This document shows, one piece after another, positions 44,620 to 56,135 of a stretch of DNA of 64,000 bases. Source of the stretch: Chamaecyparis obtusa (lineage: Eukaryota > Streptophyta > Pinopsida > Cupressales > Cupressaceae); assembly GCA_027943335.1 (NCBI GenBank), contig BSBK01005650.1, positions 874,001 through 938,000 on the forward strand, written 5' to 3'. The notes beneath the pieces were generated by a model. That model saw only the letters and a list, made by a program, of their open reading frames with translations. It was not told the DNA's origin and made no database searches. Position numbers and translations under genes: made by a program. Numbering within the stretch: position 1 is the first letter of the stretch; every line of letters begins with the position of its first letter.

Positions 44620-45010
44620 TCTTGAGGGTCACCAAGTTTGGAAGTTGAGATTTGATGGTCCCAAATGCAAACAAGGAGTAGGAGAATCGAGCTGATAAAT
44701 CCTAGGGGTAACTCCTATTATGTTTCCTACAAGCTAAAATTTTTCCATACTAGTAATGTTATCAAATATGAGGCATTAGTTCAATGCCTTCTTGTGGCCC
44801 TATGAGAAGAAAATCAAAGCCGTAGTGGTGGAAGGATATTCCTAGCTAATAGTTAGACAAATTCGCGGCCAATACTCATGTAATGAAAAAAGATTGGTAG
44901 CTTACCAAAATCATGTTTGGGGTTTGATTGAGGATTTTGAGGTATTAAATATGAAAAACATCCCCATAAGAAAGAAGGTGGTTTCTGATGCGTTGGCAGT
45001 ATCGGAAAAC
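44620..45010 (+). pseudogene. gypsy-2 RNase-H-like domain upstream of RT
   Basis: In two frames: VWKLRFDGPKCKQGVG, then VIKYEALVQCLLVAL, VVVEGYSxLIVRQIRGQYSC, RLVAYQNHVWGLIEDFEVLN, VSDALAVSEN. This is the extra (archaeal-type) RNase H pattern FDG...YEAL...(D/G)S.L...Q..G.Y...L..Y...V..L...F.......ADALA. It follows protease and precedes RT, where in the Tat-like element of this window the same domain follows the ordinary RNase H. VEGY stands where the catalytic VxGD is usual, so an Asp is lost. Confidence 0.72.
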
Positions 45011-45539
45011 TCCCTACATCCTTTGGAAGGGTCAAAATTAAAGTAATTCTCAGTTGAACTAATTGTAGCCCCAACAATCCTTGATAACATCACCAATTTC
45101 CAAGTGTTTCAAGATGATCAACAGATACCTGAATTCATCATGAATGCTAAAATATTTGAAAACCAAACCTTCAATAAAGAAATTGAAGGAGTAGAGGAAC
45201 CAGATAACCTAGGAATCATGAACTTAAAAATAAACTCCATTCCTAAAGAAATGGTGGCACTAGAAATAATTTTTGACAAAGATGAATCCGCTTAATAAAA
45301 AAGGAAAACTCTAATAGTAGGCGGTGATGATTGTGAGGTCTACAATTTGGGTACCAAAGATGAACCAAAAGAAGTCTGTATTAGGAAGATTGGTACCAAT
45401 GAAGAAAAACAATGGATGGCCCAATTGCTTAAAGAATACAAGAATGTTATAACATGGAGCTATGAGAACCTTAAAACTTATGACCCATCCATTATTGTAC
45501 ACAACATAGCTTTAAAACCACATGTAAAACCTTTCCGCT
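45011..45539 (+). pseudogene. gypsy-2 linker between extra RNase H and RT
   Basis: VFQDDQQIPEFIMNAKIFEN, then LKINSIPKEMVALEIIFDKD, CEVYNLGTKDEPKEVCIRKI, MAQLLKEYKNVITWSYENLK and HNIALKPHVKPFR are the usual lead into RT of this polyprotein type, ending at a TAG at 45539-45541. Function of the linker is not established. Confidence 0.7.
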
Positions 45540-46111
45540 AGAGGTAGAGGCCGGTCAACCCAATAATTGAGCTAGTGATATAGAAAGAAGTACACAAATT
45601 GTTGGATGCTTGGATCATTTTCCCCATCCAACACTCAACTTGGGTTGAAATATTAGTCCCTATAAGAAAAAAGAATGAAGAAGTTAGGCTATGTGTAGAT
45701 TTTTTCAATCTCAATAGATCATCTAAAAAAGACAACAACTCACTACCTTCCCTCGTCGAGGTGTTGAAAATAGTCAACGGGTCACAAATGATGTCTTTTA
45801 GTGACATATATTCAAGGTACAATAAAGTTATGGTAAAAGAAGATAGATTGAAGATAATATTCACCACCAAATGGGGAATATTCACCTATCGCCACATGTC
45901 ATTTGGGTTAATCAATGCTAGTGCAACTTTCCAGTGTGCAATTGACAAGGCATTTAAAGGCCTTGTAAACAAGTGCATTGTTATTTACATGAATGACCTC
46001 AATGTGTTTTCAAGAAATCGGGCTGACCATATTGATGATTTGTGCAAGGTTTTGAAGAGATGTCGAAGATATGGAATATTATTAAACCCTAAAAATATGT
46101 TTTTGGGGTAA
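45540..46111 (+). pseudogene. gypsy-2 reverse transcriptase
   Basis: RT with STWVEILVPIRKKNEEVRLC, VDFFNLNRSSKKDN, MSFSDIYSRYNKV (where MLDGYSGYNQ is usual), FTTKWGIFTYRHMSFGLINA and ASATFQCAIDKAF. The catalytic box reads VIYMNDLNVFS, so YxDD has become YxND (GAT to AAT), which would abolish polymerase activity. A 170-codon frame is open to a TAA at 46109. Confidence 0.85.
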
Positions 46112-46800
46112 CCCGAGGTAAACTGTTGGGGTACATTATATCAAAAACTAGGATCTCTATAGATCTTGAAAGAGTTGAAGCCAACCTCAGTCTGGTCCCA
46201 CATAATAGTAGGAAGGAACTAAAATCTTTTTTCAGAAAGATCAATTTTGTTAGGAAATTCATTAGTGGATTTGTAGAAATCATCTGCCTATTGAATGACA
46301 TGTTAAAGAAAGATGCCAAGATTGAATGGAGTGATCTAGTCAAAGAATCATTTGAAGAGATTAAAACCTCCATCATTACTTATCCATATTTGGTTAGTCC
46401 AAATTATACTTTACCATTTAAGGTTTACTCATTCACCTTAGAAAATTCATGCACATGTATTCTTACACACAAGAAGAATGAAGAAGATGAGAAACCAATA
46501 GCTTTCATGAGTTGTCCCATCAAAAATGTTGAACTCCAATATCCAAACTTGGACAAACAATCATTTGCACTTGTAAAAGATGTTATGAAGTTCTGACATT
46601 ATATTTTCAAAAGAAAAGTTATAGTCATTGTTCCTAATCCTGCAGTTAAATCACTACTGATGCAAAACAAATTAGGTAAATGAAGAGGAAAGTGGATGGC
46701 TATTTTACAGGAGTTTGATCTTGAAATTCAGCCCATGAAGTTGGTAAGAGGCCAAGGCCTAACAAAAATGATAGATGAAATAGAGTAGCATCTGATATGC
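46112..46800 (+). pseudogene. gypsy-2 RNase H (ordinary Ty3 type)
   Basis: A 156-codon open frame has KSFFRKINFVRKFISGFVEI, MLKKDAKIEWSDLVKESFEE, FKVYSFTLENSCTCILTHKK, PIAFMSCPIKNVELQYPNLD and KQSFALVKDVMKF, the RT-connected RNase H of Ty3 elements. Its catalytic Asp/Glu pattern is weak (FKVYSFTLENS where an Asp is expected). A TGA at 46594 separates the tail. Confidence 0.72.
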
Positions 46801-47532
46801 CAAGTATACACTAATCAAGGAATTATAAATGAGGTTTGGTATCAGGATATAGTTTATTACCTTCTCCAAAGCCGATGTCCTGACGGACTAAATGATTCCC
46901 AAAGAAGGTCCTTGAAGATTAAGAGTATCTCCTACATGTTGAAGAATGAGAAGCTCTACAAATGAAATTATGATGGGTTGTACCTAAGATGTCTAGAAAG
47001 GATAGAGGCCAAAGAAATCCTTGCTAGTTTTCATGATAATATGGAACATGACATGGGTCATTCGAGGCCACTGCACACTAAATATTGAGATCTGGATATT
47101 ATTGACCAACTTTGTTCAAGGATACCAATGAGCACATGTGCTCTTGTCACACATGTCAAATCAGTCCTACTCATGAAAGGCATTCCGGTATGCCTTTACA
47201 AAAAACTACTACACATGATGGACAAGGGGCTCAGGTTCTTAAAAGTTGTACCACTAAAGTGATAACCAAGTTTTTGGAGAAGTACATCATAACACGGTTT
47301 GGTATGCCTTTCTTTCTGGTTTGTGATAATGCACATTCCTTTTCATCTTCTTCACTTATGAAATGGGCCTTTGAAAACTAGGTAATCATTAAGTTTTCTT
47401 CCAATTATTATTTGCAAGGTAATGAAGTCATTGAATCCACCAACAAAAACTTGACAATAGTAATTAAATTTCTTTTAGATGATAATCCTCAGGATTGGCA
47501 CACACAATTGAAGTACACCTTGTGGATAGATC
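46801..47532 (+). pseudogene. gypsy-2 integrase, 3'-truncated
   Basis: The zinc part reads HDNMEHDMGHSRPLHTKY with CSCHTCQISPTHERHSGMPL (47140-47200). The catalytic core has KVITKFLEKYIITRFGMPFF, LVCDNAHSF (second Asp) and QGNEVIESTNKNL (Glu) up to TQLKYTLWIDLC at 47530. The sequence then changes abruptly into the LTR of the Tat-like element, so the C-terminus is missing. Confidence 0.75.
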
Positions 47533-48761
47533 TGTGTGTGTGGATTAGAGGTTAGCAAAATCAAAATCTGCAATATAAATGAAACTAAGCTAACCAGATG
47601 ATTTACTGCCTTCTAGTAGGTGTGAGTATGGTATTCTCAGATTAGACCGAGATTAGTGACGATGCAACACCTAAATGAAGGATTTGAATGCAAATGATAA
47701 TGAATGTAGATTAATCTTTTTTTTTTGGTATTTTCTATGCAATGATATAAAAAAATATATGAATCTAATCTAGAATTGAATGGAAATGGTATGAAAATTA
47801 TTCTAACAATGCTATGAATTGATATGAAAATGAATGCAAATCTATGAAAAACAATGAAAGATCTCACAAAAATTGCCTGTCGCAAGTGCTTGATTCTTCA
47901 GATGCAATTTTCGCCAGAGTATTTGTGCAAATTTGAGAGATATAATTGTGAAGAGTTGAGCCTTGATTTTATAGAAATCCAGGGCTTGAGGATACATTGA
48001 GAAAAGCCATAAATCACTCTTGATAAACTTAGGTTGATTTTTGAGTTAACAAGAAATCAGAATTAATTAACTCATAAAATCATGCAAAATCATGCAAAAA
48101 TAGCTTTTTGACTTAAATCAGAAGTTTAGATCAGCTTTTAACTCAAAATAGATGTTGAGTTTCAAAAAGATAACAACTTGAATTGATTTTCTGATTTAAA
48201 GTTTAACTGCTCTTTGAATGTGCATAGATAATCATGAATTAATTTAATAATAAAGTGATTTATTCTCAACTTAACTGATTTTAAATTTAAAAATAACTAA
48301 TTTATGGGTTAATCAATTATTTAATCAAACTTTTATTCAAAACTATATTATTAAATAGTGACAACTTGATTTAATTAATTAAATAAGAATTTAATCAATT
48401 ATTCATAGGATTTTTTGATTTATTATCGAAATTAAATAATATAATTAGGAATAATTAGAATTAAATCTAATTAAATAATTAAGTGGCAGAATTAAACTTA
48501 ATTAATTAAATATTCAGAATATTCAATTAATCAAATTTTAGGATAAATAATGACATTTATCGCCAAATAATATTTAATTAAAGATAATTAGGATAATTAG
48601 GAATATTCAAGGAATATTCTTCGATGCAGAATTAGGATAAAATTAATTTTTGATAAACTAATGTGCAGATGTGCCTTAGGTTAGGACTTTGATGTCGATT
48701 TCATTTGATTTTGAGGATGTAAGAGGTTAATGAACCTATAGTCCATTTTTGGGGTATTACA
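47533..48761 (-). repeat. 3' LTR of gypsy-3
   Basis: On the minus strand it starts TGTAATACCCCAAAAATGG directly after a purine tract. The distal end is placed at about 47533 where gypsy-2 integrase breaks off; there is no partner LTR to confirm it. The interior (about 48180-48640) is extremely rich in TTAATTAA-type sequence. Confidence 0.7.
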
Positions 48762-48775
48762 TTTTTCCCCTCTTT
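48762..48775 (-). other. Polypurine tract of gypsy-3
   Basis: The minus strand reads AAAGAGGGGAAAAA directly before the LTR TGTAATACC. Confidence 0.85.
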
Positions 48776-49788
48776 GAATCATTGTGTCAAGCATAGTGGT
48801 TCAAAGATTAATCTAATTTTGATGTTTGAAATTGATTTGAGAGATGAACCGATTCTGAGATAGAAATCGATTGAAAGATTCAAAAAAGCTGATTCAGGTC
48901 CTGGTCGACCAAGAATCGAGACGATGCTAACTATATCAACAATGAACCGATGATTACGAAGAAGTGTCAAAATGCCTGATTCTGAACCTTATGATTACGA
49001 AGAAGTGAGTGACCTGATTCCCGACCTAACTGTCCAAAGGAATCAAAATGGTATCACATCTGAACCCTTCAGTTATGAAGAACCGAGGAAATAACACTAA
49101 TGAACCAATGGTTATGAAAAACTGATACAATTTACAAGATTGATTAGGATACTAGATTGATATGGATCTCGATGAATCTGATATGCTCCAAGAGATGTGC
49201 CCCAAGAAACAAGGACTTTTGATGAATCAGCAACTAGATGTGGTTGTTGTCTTGATTACTGAGAGAAATATTTGATTTACAGATTTGATTGATATGCAAT
49301 ACCATGCCCCCTTCAGGATGAAAATCAAAATCTGACAAGAAAAGTCAGCATTGAATGGTTTAGAGGCATTAATTGATTTGAGAATTAGTTACACATGTCT
49401 GAAAACATGTTTTGCATTGTTTGGAGGTCCTGAAGACCAAGTTTGACTAGGTTTAACCATGAGTTGACAATGGTTGACCAAGTGTAAATTTGAATAGTTT
49501 GATGTTAGATAATTAGTTAAGGTGAAAATTGGATTTCTGTGATGATAGAAGGTCGATTATGCAAGTAGTCAGCCATCCTTGGTCCAAAAATTTTAAATCA
49601 TGATTTTGACAATATTAATGATCTCAAATTTTGATTTTGATCCCAAAAATGGGTTTAGAATGTCAAAATTAGCCAGGGCTACAATTTTCATGGAAAACAG
49701 AGCACTTTGAAAAATTAGGTCAAAACGTATATAAGGCCCAAAAGGGTCATTTTCATTTCATTATTCACTTTTGTCTTTTGTGAGCCTC
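48776..49788. other. gypsy-3 3' region, noncoding with short repeats
   Basis: GATTACGAAGAAGTG-type units preceded by GAACC recur at about 48950, 48985, 49068 and 49105. No ORF seen. The region lies upstream of the antisense ORF and could hold its promoter; that is inference. Confidence 0.5.
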
Positions 49789-51154
49789 ATGGAGCCCTCT
49801 GAGAAAATGGACAAGGTACTTGTCTCCTCTCACCAATTTAAGCGTAGCTGGTGATACTGGTGATACATGGGAGCATATCTTGATATGCTAGCTAGTATGT
49901 CAGTCTCAGAGATAGCTACAGGAGCCAATGATATATGTTTATTCTAGATATGTGACACATGTTCCCATGGGGATCATAGAGTATTGGAGGTGTGTCCTTG
50001 ATGACATGACCTATTGCATATGGAGACCTTACTTACAGGTTGAGCCTTGGCCTACTGATCGGTCTCAGTTCAGTTATTTCTTCCAAAGCCAAGAATTGAT
50101 AGGTCAGTCGACTACTATGCTGGAGAGATTTAGTATCACCTAGGTGTGGTGATAGTATGGTATCATTCAGGATGCCCCACATGATTAAGAAACTTATGCA
50201 TGATTGGTGTGAGAGATAGGACTTGGGTGGACAACCAGATTATCTTATGTGTTGTGTAGCCATGAGTATATAGGTATTGTGTAGATAGAGTGGGATTACA
50301 GGCCATAGGTAGTTGATGCTGGAGTTATAGATGCTTTCATTGTCTGGTTGGTGGAGCATCTGATGCATGGGTTTTTTGATCCCACTGAGTTGATACCTTG
50401 TATGGAGGAGGCTGTAGATGTCATAGGTGCACCTATGGGTCAAGGTCAGAGGTGCTGTGAGGTTTAGATTCCTATTATACAGCCTACACCTCTAAAACTA
50501 AGGGCAATTGTTACTCCTTAGAGGCCATCTAGACATATGAGACCACCTCGCCCTTCGAGTTCTATAGTAGGCAGGCCTATAGTTTTGTAGAGGAGATCTT
50601 CTAGAGGAGAGCATGGTACCCTTGGTAGTATTGGTAGTGCAGATGAGGTATTGGGTGCTTAGTAGGATGTAGGTGCTGATACTGATGCTGTTCAGGTGGA
50701 TACTGATTTTGATCTTGGTGTGGAGATTAGACATTGTAATGTGCATAGAGCAAAGGCTGCCGATCAACCAGGTGAGGACACTGATATGCCTGCTATAGAT
50801 GTAGATCCTGGACTGGCTTAGACTCCACATGATATTATTAGACGGCTCAGATTATAGATTAGATATTTGAGATTGCAGAGAGCTAGACTTGAGGTACACC
50901 TCAAGGAGTCTGAGAGGTAGTGTTTAGAGTAGTAGGCAAAGAATAGACGGTTTCAAGAAGAGGTTACTCATCAGACTGCACAGAGTGCCTACTATGTCTC
51001 TCCATATTATGTTGTTGTTCCTACTAGATAGAGAGTACCTACATACTCTTAGTACATGATTTCCTTAGAGGGATCCAGAGCACCACAGGCAGAGCCACTG
51101 CCAGATGCACCACCACCACCTCCTTTAAATGTAGAGGATCAGACAGATAACTGA
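49789..51154 (+). pseudogene. Antisense ORF with plant-mobile-domain-like sequence
   Basis: Plus strand, opposite to the pol genes. From MEPSEKMDKVLVSSHQFKRS at 49789 it passes through frame changes: YWRCVLDDMTYCIWRPYLQV, then ERFSITxVW, YGIIQDAPHMIKKLMHDWCE with DLGGQPDYLMCCVAM. The pattern (aromatic W.PY, later R.YG..Q..P..., then HDW) resembles the plant mobile domain. The second half is Pro/Arg/Asp-rich, then coiled (RLRLxIRYLRLQRARLEVHL), ending EPLPDAPPPPPLNVEDQTDN at 51154. Tat elements are known to carry an antisense ORF in this place. Very many stops. Confidence 0.55.
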
Positions 51155-52850
51155 TCTGTCTTAGTTTTCTGATCATTTTTGTCATTTTGTCGATAGATAT
51201 TGATTTGACTCTGATAGCTCACATGAGCTCATTCTTTTGTATACTGTGCTGGTAGTGCACCCTGACTATTCCGAGGCTTTATGATATATATGAGATCGAG
51301 TTTTTGGTTATGAATTCATTTATACTTTTCTTTTGATTTATGATGATATCATGTGATGTAAATGATTTGATTAGTGTAGAATGTATGTAATATGTAATGC
51401 AACGGTTTCTTTCAAATGTATGAATTTATGCAAATGTATGTGATTATGGAGAATTGTATGGAAATGCATGATTTTGATTATTTTTTTGGATGCACATGTA
51501 TGTAATACAATGAATTGAATGATTATGAGATATACAATGTAAATGTAGTGATACACATGATATGTTTTACAGGTATTGATGAAGACAAGTACTCGGTCAT
51601 TTGTCAAAAATGATGTTTAAACCTAGGATGGTGACTACTTGCTAATCTATGAAGAGACCTTTTTGTGAGAGTCAACTCTTGGGAGATGTCTAGCATTGTT
51701 TGAAGAATCATTTAAGCATTCAAGTGTATTCAACAATTGTGAGATCATGCAATCATGAAAAGTGTAAAAATGACATGCAAAATGAAATGCAAACCTAAGA
51801 CCTAGGACCTAGTCACTGATCATGTGTCGGTTGTTTTCATCATTGAATTTTTAGGTAACCAGATAAATCAATACAACATCCACTAGTTAGGAAACTATAA
51901 ACATATGAATATTGATTTGTATGCTCAAAAGCCAATACAATGCCCACTGGCTAGACAACCATGGACATATGAATATTGATTTTGTTTTCGAAATGTTAGA
52001 TTAGATATAAGAACCAAGGCACCAACACCAAGATGACCTGAATATCATGTCCATTTTGATATTGCAATTTGTATAAGCATCAAAACATAAATGTTCTGAT
52101 GACCTGAATACACCTTGCGATTGCAAACACATCAAACAATCAAGAGATCATTCTAAATCCAATGTGAATTACCCCTAGTGACCCTTTATTGTTCACATCC
52201 TTAGGTAAGATGATGTTTCATAGTAGGAGTAAGAACTCACTCAAAAAGATAATAGTTAGATCAATCTTCCTTGAATTTTCTAGGTATCAATGGTCGAGGT
52301 ACTCATGGCCATCCAATACGAGATGGAGGCTCTTATAGATGGACACCATTTCAATCCAGATTTTCCAAAGTTGTTAGATTTTCACTCAAAGCAGAAAATA
52401 AAGAAAAGATTATGCCCCCAGTCATCACTCTCTAAATCTGATAAAGGACATCATCAAAGAGCTTGAAAGGATAGAATATGCAAAAATCTCAATGTGAATC
52501 AATAAGCATACAAGGAGATAAAACCATGTGAAGCATAGATTGTTTTCAGTTTGTGTTGATGTTTGTGTGTTGATTACAAAATCCTTTTTGGTAAGGAGAT
52601 AGATAGACTAACTCAGATGTAGCTTTGGAAGGACCTTGACTGGATATGACTCATTTGAGGTACTTGAGGAATGTAGGATATGACATTGATTTCCCCCAAG
52701 TTTGGACATTGATAGGATGCATATGCTTTTGTTGATTGGTGTACATATCGACTTTATTGAAAATAGGAACGCAGAAACAAACCAAGAGATATGTACAAAC
52801 TAAAGCAAGACTGAAAGCTGGGAAAGACCAAGATTGTGCTGATAGATGTT
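51155..52850. other. gypsy-3 3' region, noncoding
   Basis: No coding frame. A direct repeat of about 55 bp (CATATGAATATTGATTTTG-type, with CAATACAA-CCACTxG before it) occurs at about 51865-51920 and 51925-51980. Confidence 0.45.
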
Positions 52851-53191
52851 GCATTTTGAACAAGTGGCGCCTGTTTTCTAGGTTTTCACCATCTTGGCAG
52901 AGATTCTATTTTTTCTACCAAGGTGCCTGTTTCCAGGTTTTCATCAAGGCACTTTTTCTTTTTCTCTTTTTTTTTGTATTTTTCATTTTTTCATTTTTTT
53001 TGTACTTTTTACTTTTTGATTTTTTTTGTGAATCATCAAGGTGCCTATTGCTAGGTTTTCACCAAGATGTTCATTTTTTCAGGACTTTTTTTTTCTTCTG
53101 ATTTTTATGATTTTTTCAGGATATTTTGCAAAGACTAGATGCCTTAGGCGTAGAATTTTTTTAGAGGGAGAATGTTGATTGGTTCTCAGAG
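52851..53191 (-). repeat. gypsy-3 post-pol minisatellite and T-rich tract
   Basis: Three copies of a unit like CAAGGTGCCTGTTTCCAGG followed by TTTTCAxCAAG, at about 52860, 52918 and 53036, are separated by T-rich runs. Such short AGGCxCC repeats after integrase occur in Tat-type elements, as I recall. Confidence 0.6.
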
Positions 53192-54120
53192 CTATTCTCC
53201 TTCATTTGTTGAGAGTTGATAGACTCTAGAGCCAAAAGTAGCAGTGATAAAAAAGGGACCCAACCAGTTGGGTTCAAACTTCCCCTTGCAATCTCGATGT
53301 GATTGGTTTTTAGGATTCTCTCTCAAGACTAGGTCGCCAACCTGAAATTCTCTGTGTCTGACTTTCTTGTTGTAACCTCTAGACATTCTCTTCTGATATA
53401 CTCTAAGATAATTATATGCTTCTTGTCTACACTCATGTAGTAGTTCAAGTTCTTGCAACCTAGACACTCTGTAGTCATCATTAGTTACTAGACCATGAAT
53501 TTTGATTCTTAGTGATGGGATTTCAAACTTAATAGGTAGTTCCACTTCAGAACCATAAACTAAAGTGAATGGTGTAGCCCTAGTGGGTATTCTGATACTC
53601 ATTTTGTAGGCCCAGAGAGCTGGATTGATCATGAGATGTCAGTCTCTTCCTATTTTATTGATTGTTCGATGCAATATTTTCAACAGGTTCTTGTTTGATG
53701 CCTCTACTTGTCCATTCCCTTGAGGATAGTATATGGATGACCAATGTTGTGTAATCTTGAATTTTGCACATAAGGAATCTAGGTCCTTATTTTTAAATTG
53801 GTCACCATTATCTGTGACTATAGAATGTGTGATACCATACCGACATATGATGTAGTTCAGGATGAACATAGAGATTTTCTTGCTGGCTGCTTGAGTCAAA
53901 GGAACTGCTTCTACCCATTTTGTGAAATAGTTTGTAGCTGTAATGATATGGGTATGTCCATTAGAAGAATGTGGATAAATAGCTCCTATTAGATCAAATT
54001 CCCATTGTTGAAAAGGCCTTTGTGTAGTAAAGGGAATAAGATCTCTCCCTAGTGCATAAATCAAGTTACCATGTACTTGACACTTTTGACACTTCTTAGC
54101 ATACTTGATAGCCTCTTTTT
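53192..54120 (-). pseudogene. gypsy-3 integrase
   Basis: Integrase with CQKCQVHGNLI at about 54070-54095, the end of the zinc part. The catalytic core (53639-54064) has Asp in WEFDLIGAI, Asp in SIVTDNGDQFKN and Glu in NGQVEASNKN, all three intact. One stop at about 53636-53638 separates the C-terminal part (53192-53632): RIPTRATPFTLVYGSEVELP, KKVRHREFQVGDLVLRENPK and GPFFITATFGSRVYQLS, the usual GPF/Y-type end. Confidence 0.9.
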
Positions 54121-54512
54121 TCCATTTTAGGCCAATAGTACCTAGCCCTAATAAGTTTTAGTTTTAGTTTTAAACCATTGGAATGTGATCCACATATGCT
54201 GTCATGGACTTCCTCTAATGCACATTGAGACTCTTCTCATTCTAAAAACCTAATAAGTGTACCATCTAGACTCCGTTTGTATGGATCATTAATAATGATA
54301 ACATACCGGGATGCATTTTAGATAAGGTAACATTTCTCATGTCCATTGAAGGTGTCAGGAATGATTTGGTCTTGAAGGTAGGAGAAAGGGTTTTTATATC
54401 TGGAGGAATCATGACCAACAACAGGGCAGATCATGCGGGTTTCAGGGGAATCATATGTAGGAAATGATAGTGCTTCCACCAGGAACTAATAGCATAGCTC
54501 ATGTTTGGGCTG
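54121..54512 (-). pseudogene. gypsy-3 region between second RNase H and integrase
   Basis: Decayed coding sequence linking aRH to the integrase zinc domain. No complete motif is seen, only short frames and stops. Confidence 0.5.
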
Positions 54513-54941
54513 CTATGGTAAAGATGATAGCGTCACCATGGCATCAACAACCTTGTTCTCCATTTTGGGAATTTTCTCAAATGTGATAGATATGAAATAT
54601 TTCTTTAAGTCATCTACCATGCGTTTGTATGGAAAAAGTTTCTCATCTTTTGTCTGGTACACATCATTGAATTGGTGAATTATGAGTTGTGAGTCTCCAT
54701 GAATGCGTAATTTTGTCACTCGCCACTCATTTTCTATCTTCATACCATTAAGTAGAGCTTCATATTCAAAAATGTTGTTTGTGTAAGGAAATTTTAGTCT
54801 GAATGCTTTAGGTATTGAGTAACCTTGTGGTGTTATGAACAATATGCCTACTCCAGATCCATTCTGTGTGTAAGATCCATCAAAGAAAAGATGCCAAGTC
54901 CTAGAAGAGATGTTAATGATGGATGAATCAGGAAATTCCAT
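54513..54941 (-). pseudogene. gypsy-3 second (archaeal-type) RNase H
   Basis: A 142-codon open frame: RTWHLFFDGSYTQNGSGVGI (first Asp in FFDG), FITPQGYSIPKAFRLKFPYT, NNIFEYEALLNGMKIENEWR (Glu in YEAL), RIHGDSQLIIHQFNDVYQTK (Asp in HGDS) and NKVVDAMVTLSS, matching the last conserved Asp region. All expected catalytic residues are present. It is fused downstream of the ordinary RNase H, the Tat arrangement. Confidence 0.9.
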
Positions 54942-55460
54942 CTATAATGGTGTATCATCAAACATTGGTGTGTCAGCTAACTGATCTAAAATGACTTGTC
55001 CTTTGATAGCTTTCCTTTCAACATATTCTATGTCAAACTCACTCAATAGCATCACCCATTTAGCTAATCTACTCGTGAGGGTAGCTTTTCTTAGTAGGTA
55101 CTTTAGTGGATGAATCTTAGCTACTAGTTGTGTTGTATGAGCTAACATGTAGTGTCTCAACTTTTGCGATGCAAAGATGACAAATAGACATGCCTTTTCT
55201 ATCATGGAATAGTTCTTCTCATAAGCTACCAATGTTCTACTGATGTAGTAGATAGCTCTTTCTTTCTTGTTCTCATCATGTTGTGCTAGTAATGCCCCCA
55301 ATGATGTATCTATGGTGGAGACATATAGGATCAATGGCTTCCCTTGAATAGGAGGCATCAAAATAAGAGGATTTGATAGATACTGGTTGATATGATTGAA
55401 GTTATTTTCACATTCCTCACTCCATGAGGTCACACCTTTATGTAATGTCTTTGTGAAAGG
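54942..55460 (-). pseudogene. gypsy-3 RNase H (ordinary Ty3 type)
   Basis: A 163-codon open frame: SEECENNFNHINQYLSNPLI, GKPLILYVSTIDTSLGALLA (S where Asp is usual in LYV-D), AIYYISRTLVAYEKNYSMIE and LRHYMLAHTTQLVAKIHPLK. This is the RT-linked RNase H. Loss of its Asp beside an intact second RNase H agrees with the general view that the ordinary domain degenerates in dual-RNase-H elements. Confidence 0.85.
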
Positions 55461-56135
55461 TTATGATATGTCTACCAACTGAGATATGAAACATCTCATA
55501 TATTGCACTCGTCCTTGTAAAGTCCTCATTTGACTGATATTTTTAGGAGGTTGCATCCCCATGATAGCTTTGACCTTAGCATGATCAACTTCAATACCCT
55601 TCTTTGAAACAATGTATCCTAAGAGCTTTCTAGAAGTGACACCAAAAGAACACTTTTTAGGGTTCAGTCTGAGACTAAACTTTTCCATTCTATCCAGTAT
55701 TTTTCTCAAATCATTCAAATGTTCTGATCTTATCATAGACTTAGCTAAAGTGTCATCAAAATAATCCTCCATGATTTGATGCATCATGTCATGAAAGATA
55801 GATGTCATTGCTCTTTGATATGTAGCACTAGCATTCTTAAGGCTAAATGGCATGACATTCCAACAAAAGGTACCCCATGCACATATAAAAGTTGTTTTCT
55901 CTTGATCTTCTGGAGCTATTTTGATTTGATTGTATCCAGAGAAACCATCCATTAAAGAGTACATTTGAAAGCCCGCAGTCATGTCCACTATCATATTGAT
56001 GTTTGGTAATGGAAAATCATCCTTAGGGAATGCTTTGTTTACATCTTTAAAATATGTGCATACTCTAATTGATTTGTCTGATTTTGAAACTGGAACTATG
56101 TTAGAGATCCATTCAGCATAGTCAATAACTCAGAT
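55461..56135 (-). pseudogene. gypsy-3 reverse transcriptase
   Basis: RT with YAEWISNIVPVSKSDKSIRV (about 56070-56125), NKAFPKDDFPLPNIN, then a 177-codon open frame: YSLMDGFSGYNQIKIAPEDQ, TTFICAWGTFCWNVMPFSLK, NASATYQRAMTSIFHDMMH and the catalytic box MEDYFDDTLAKS, with YxDD intact. It ends with KLLGYIVSKKGIEVDHAKVK and RTLQGRVQYMRCFISQ. Sequence in the catalytic core is complete. Confidence 0.92.

Larger units (their letters stand above)
40733..47532 (+). mobile_element. Ty3-type element with RNase-H-like domain before RT (gypsy-2)
   Basis: A decayed Ty3-type polyprotein runs gag (40780-43370), protease (43450-43795), an RNase-H-like domain (44620-45010), a linker, RT (45540-46110), RNase H (46126-46800) and integrase (47030-47530). 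It is interrupted in late gag by a 977-bp solo LTR (41928-42904) and cut off at about 47532 by the LTR of the Tat-like element. Neither of its own LTRs is visible. Stops, frameshifts and three altered active sites mark it as old. Confidence 0.82.
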
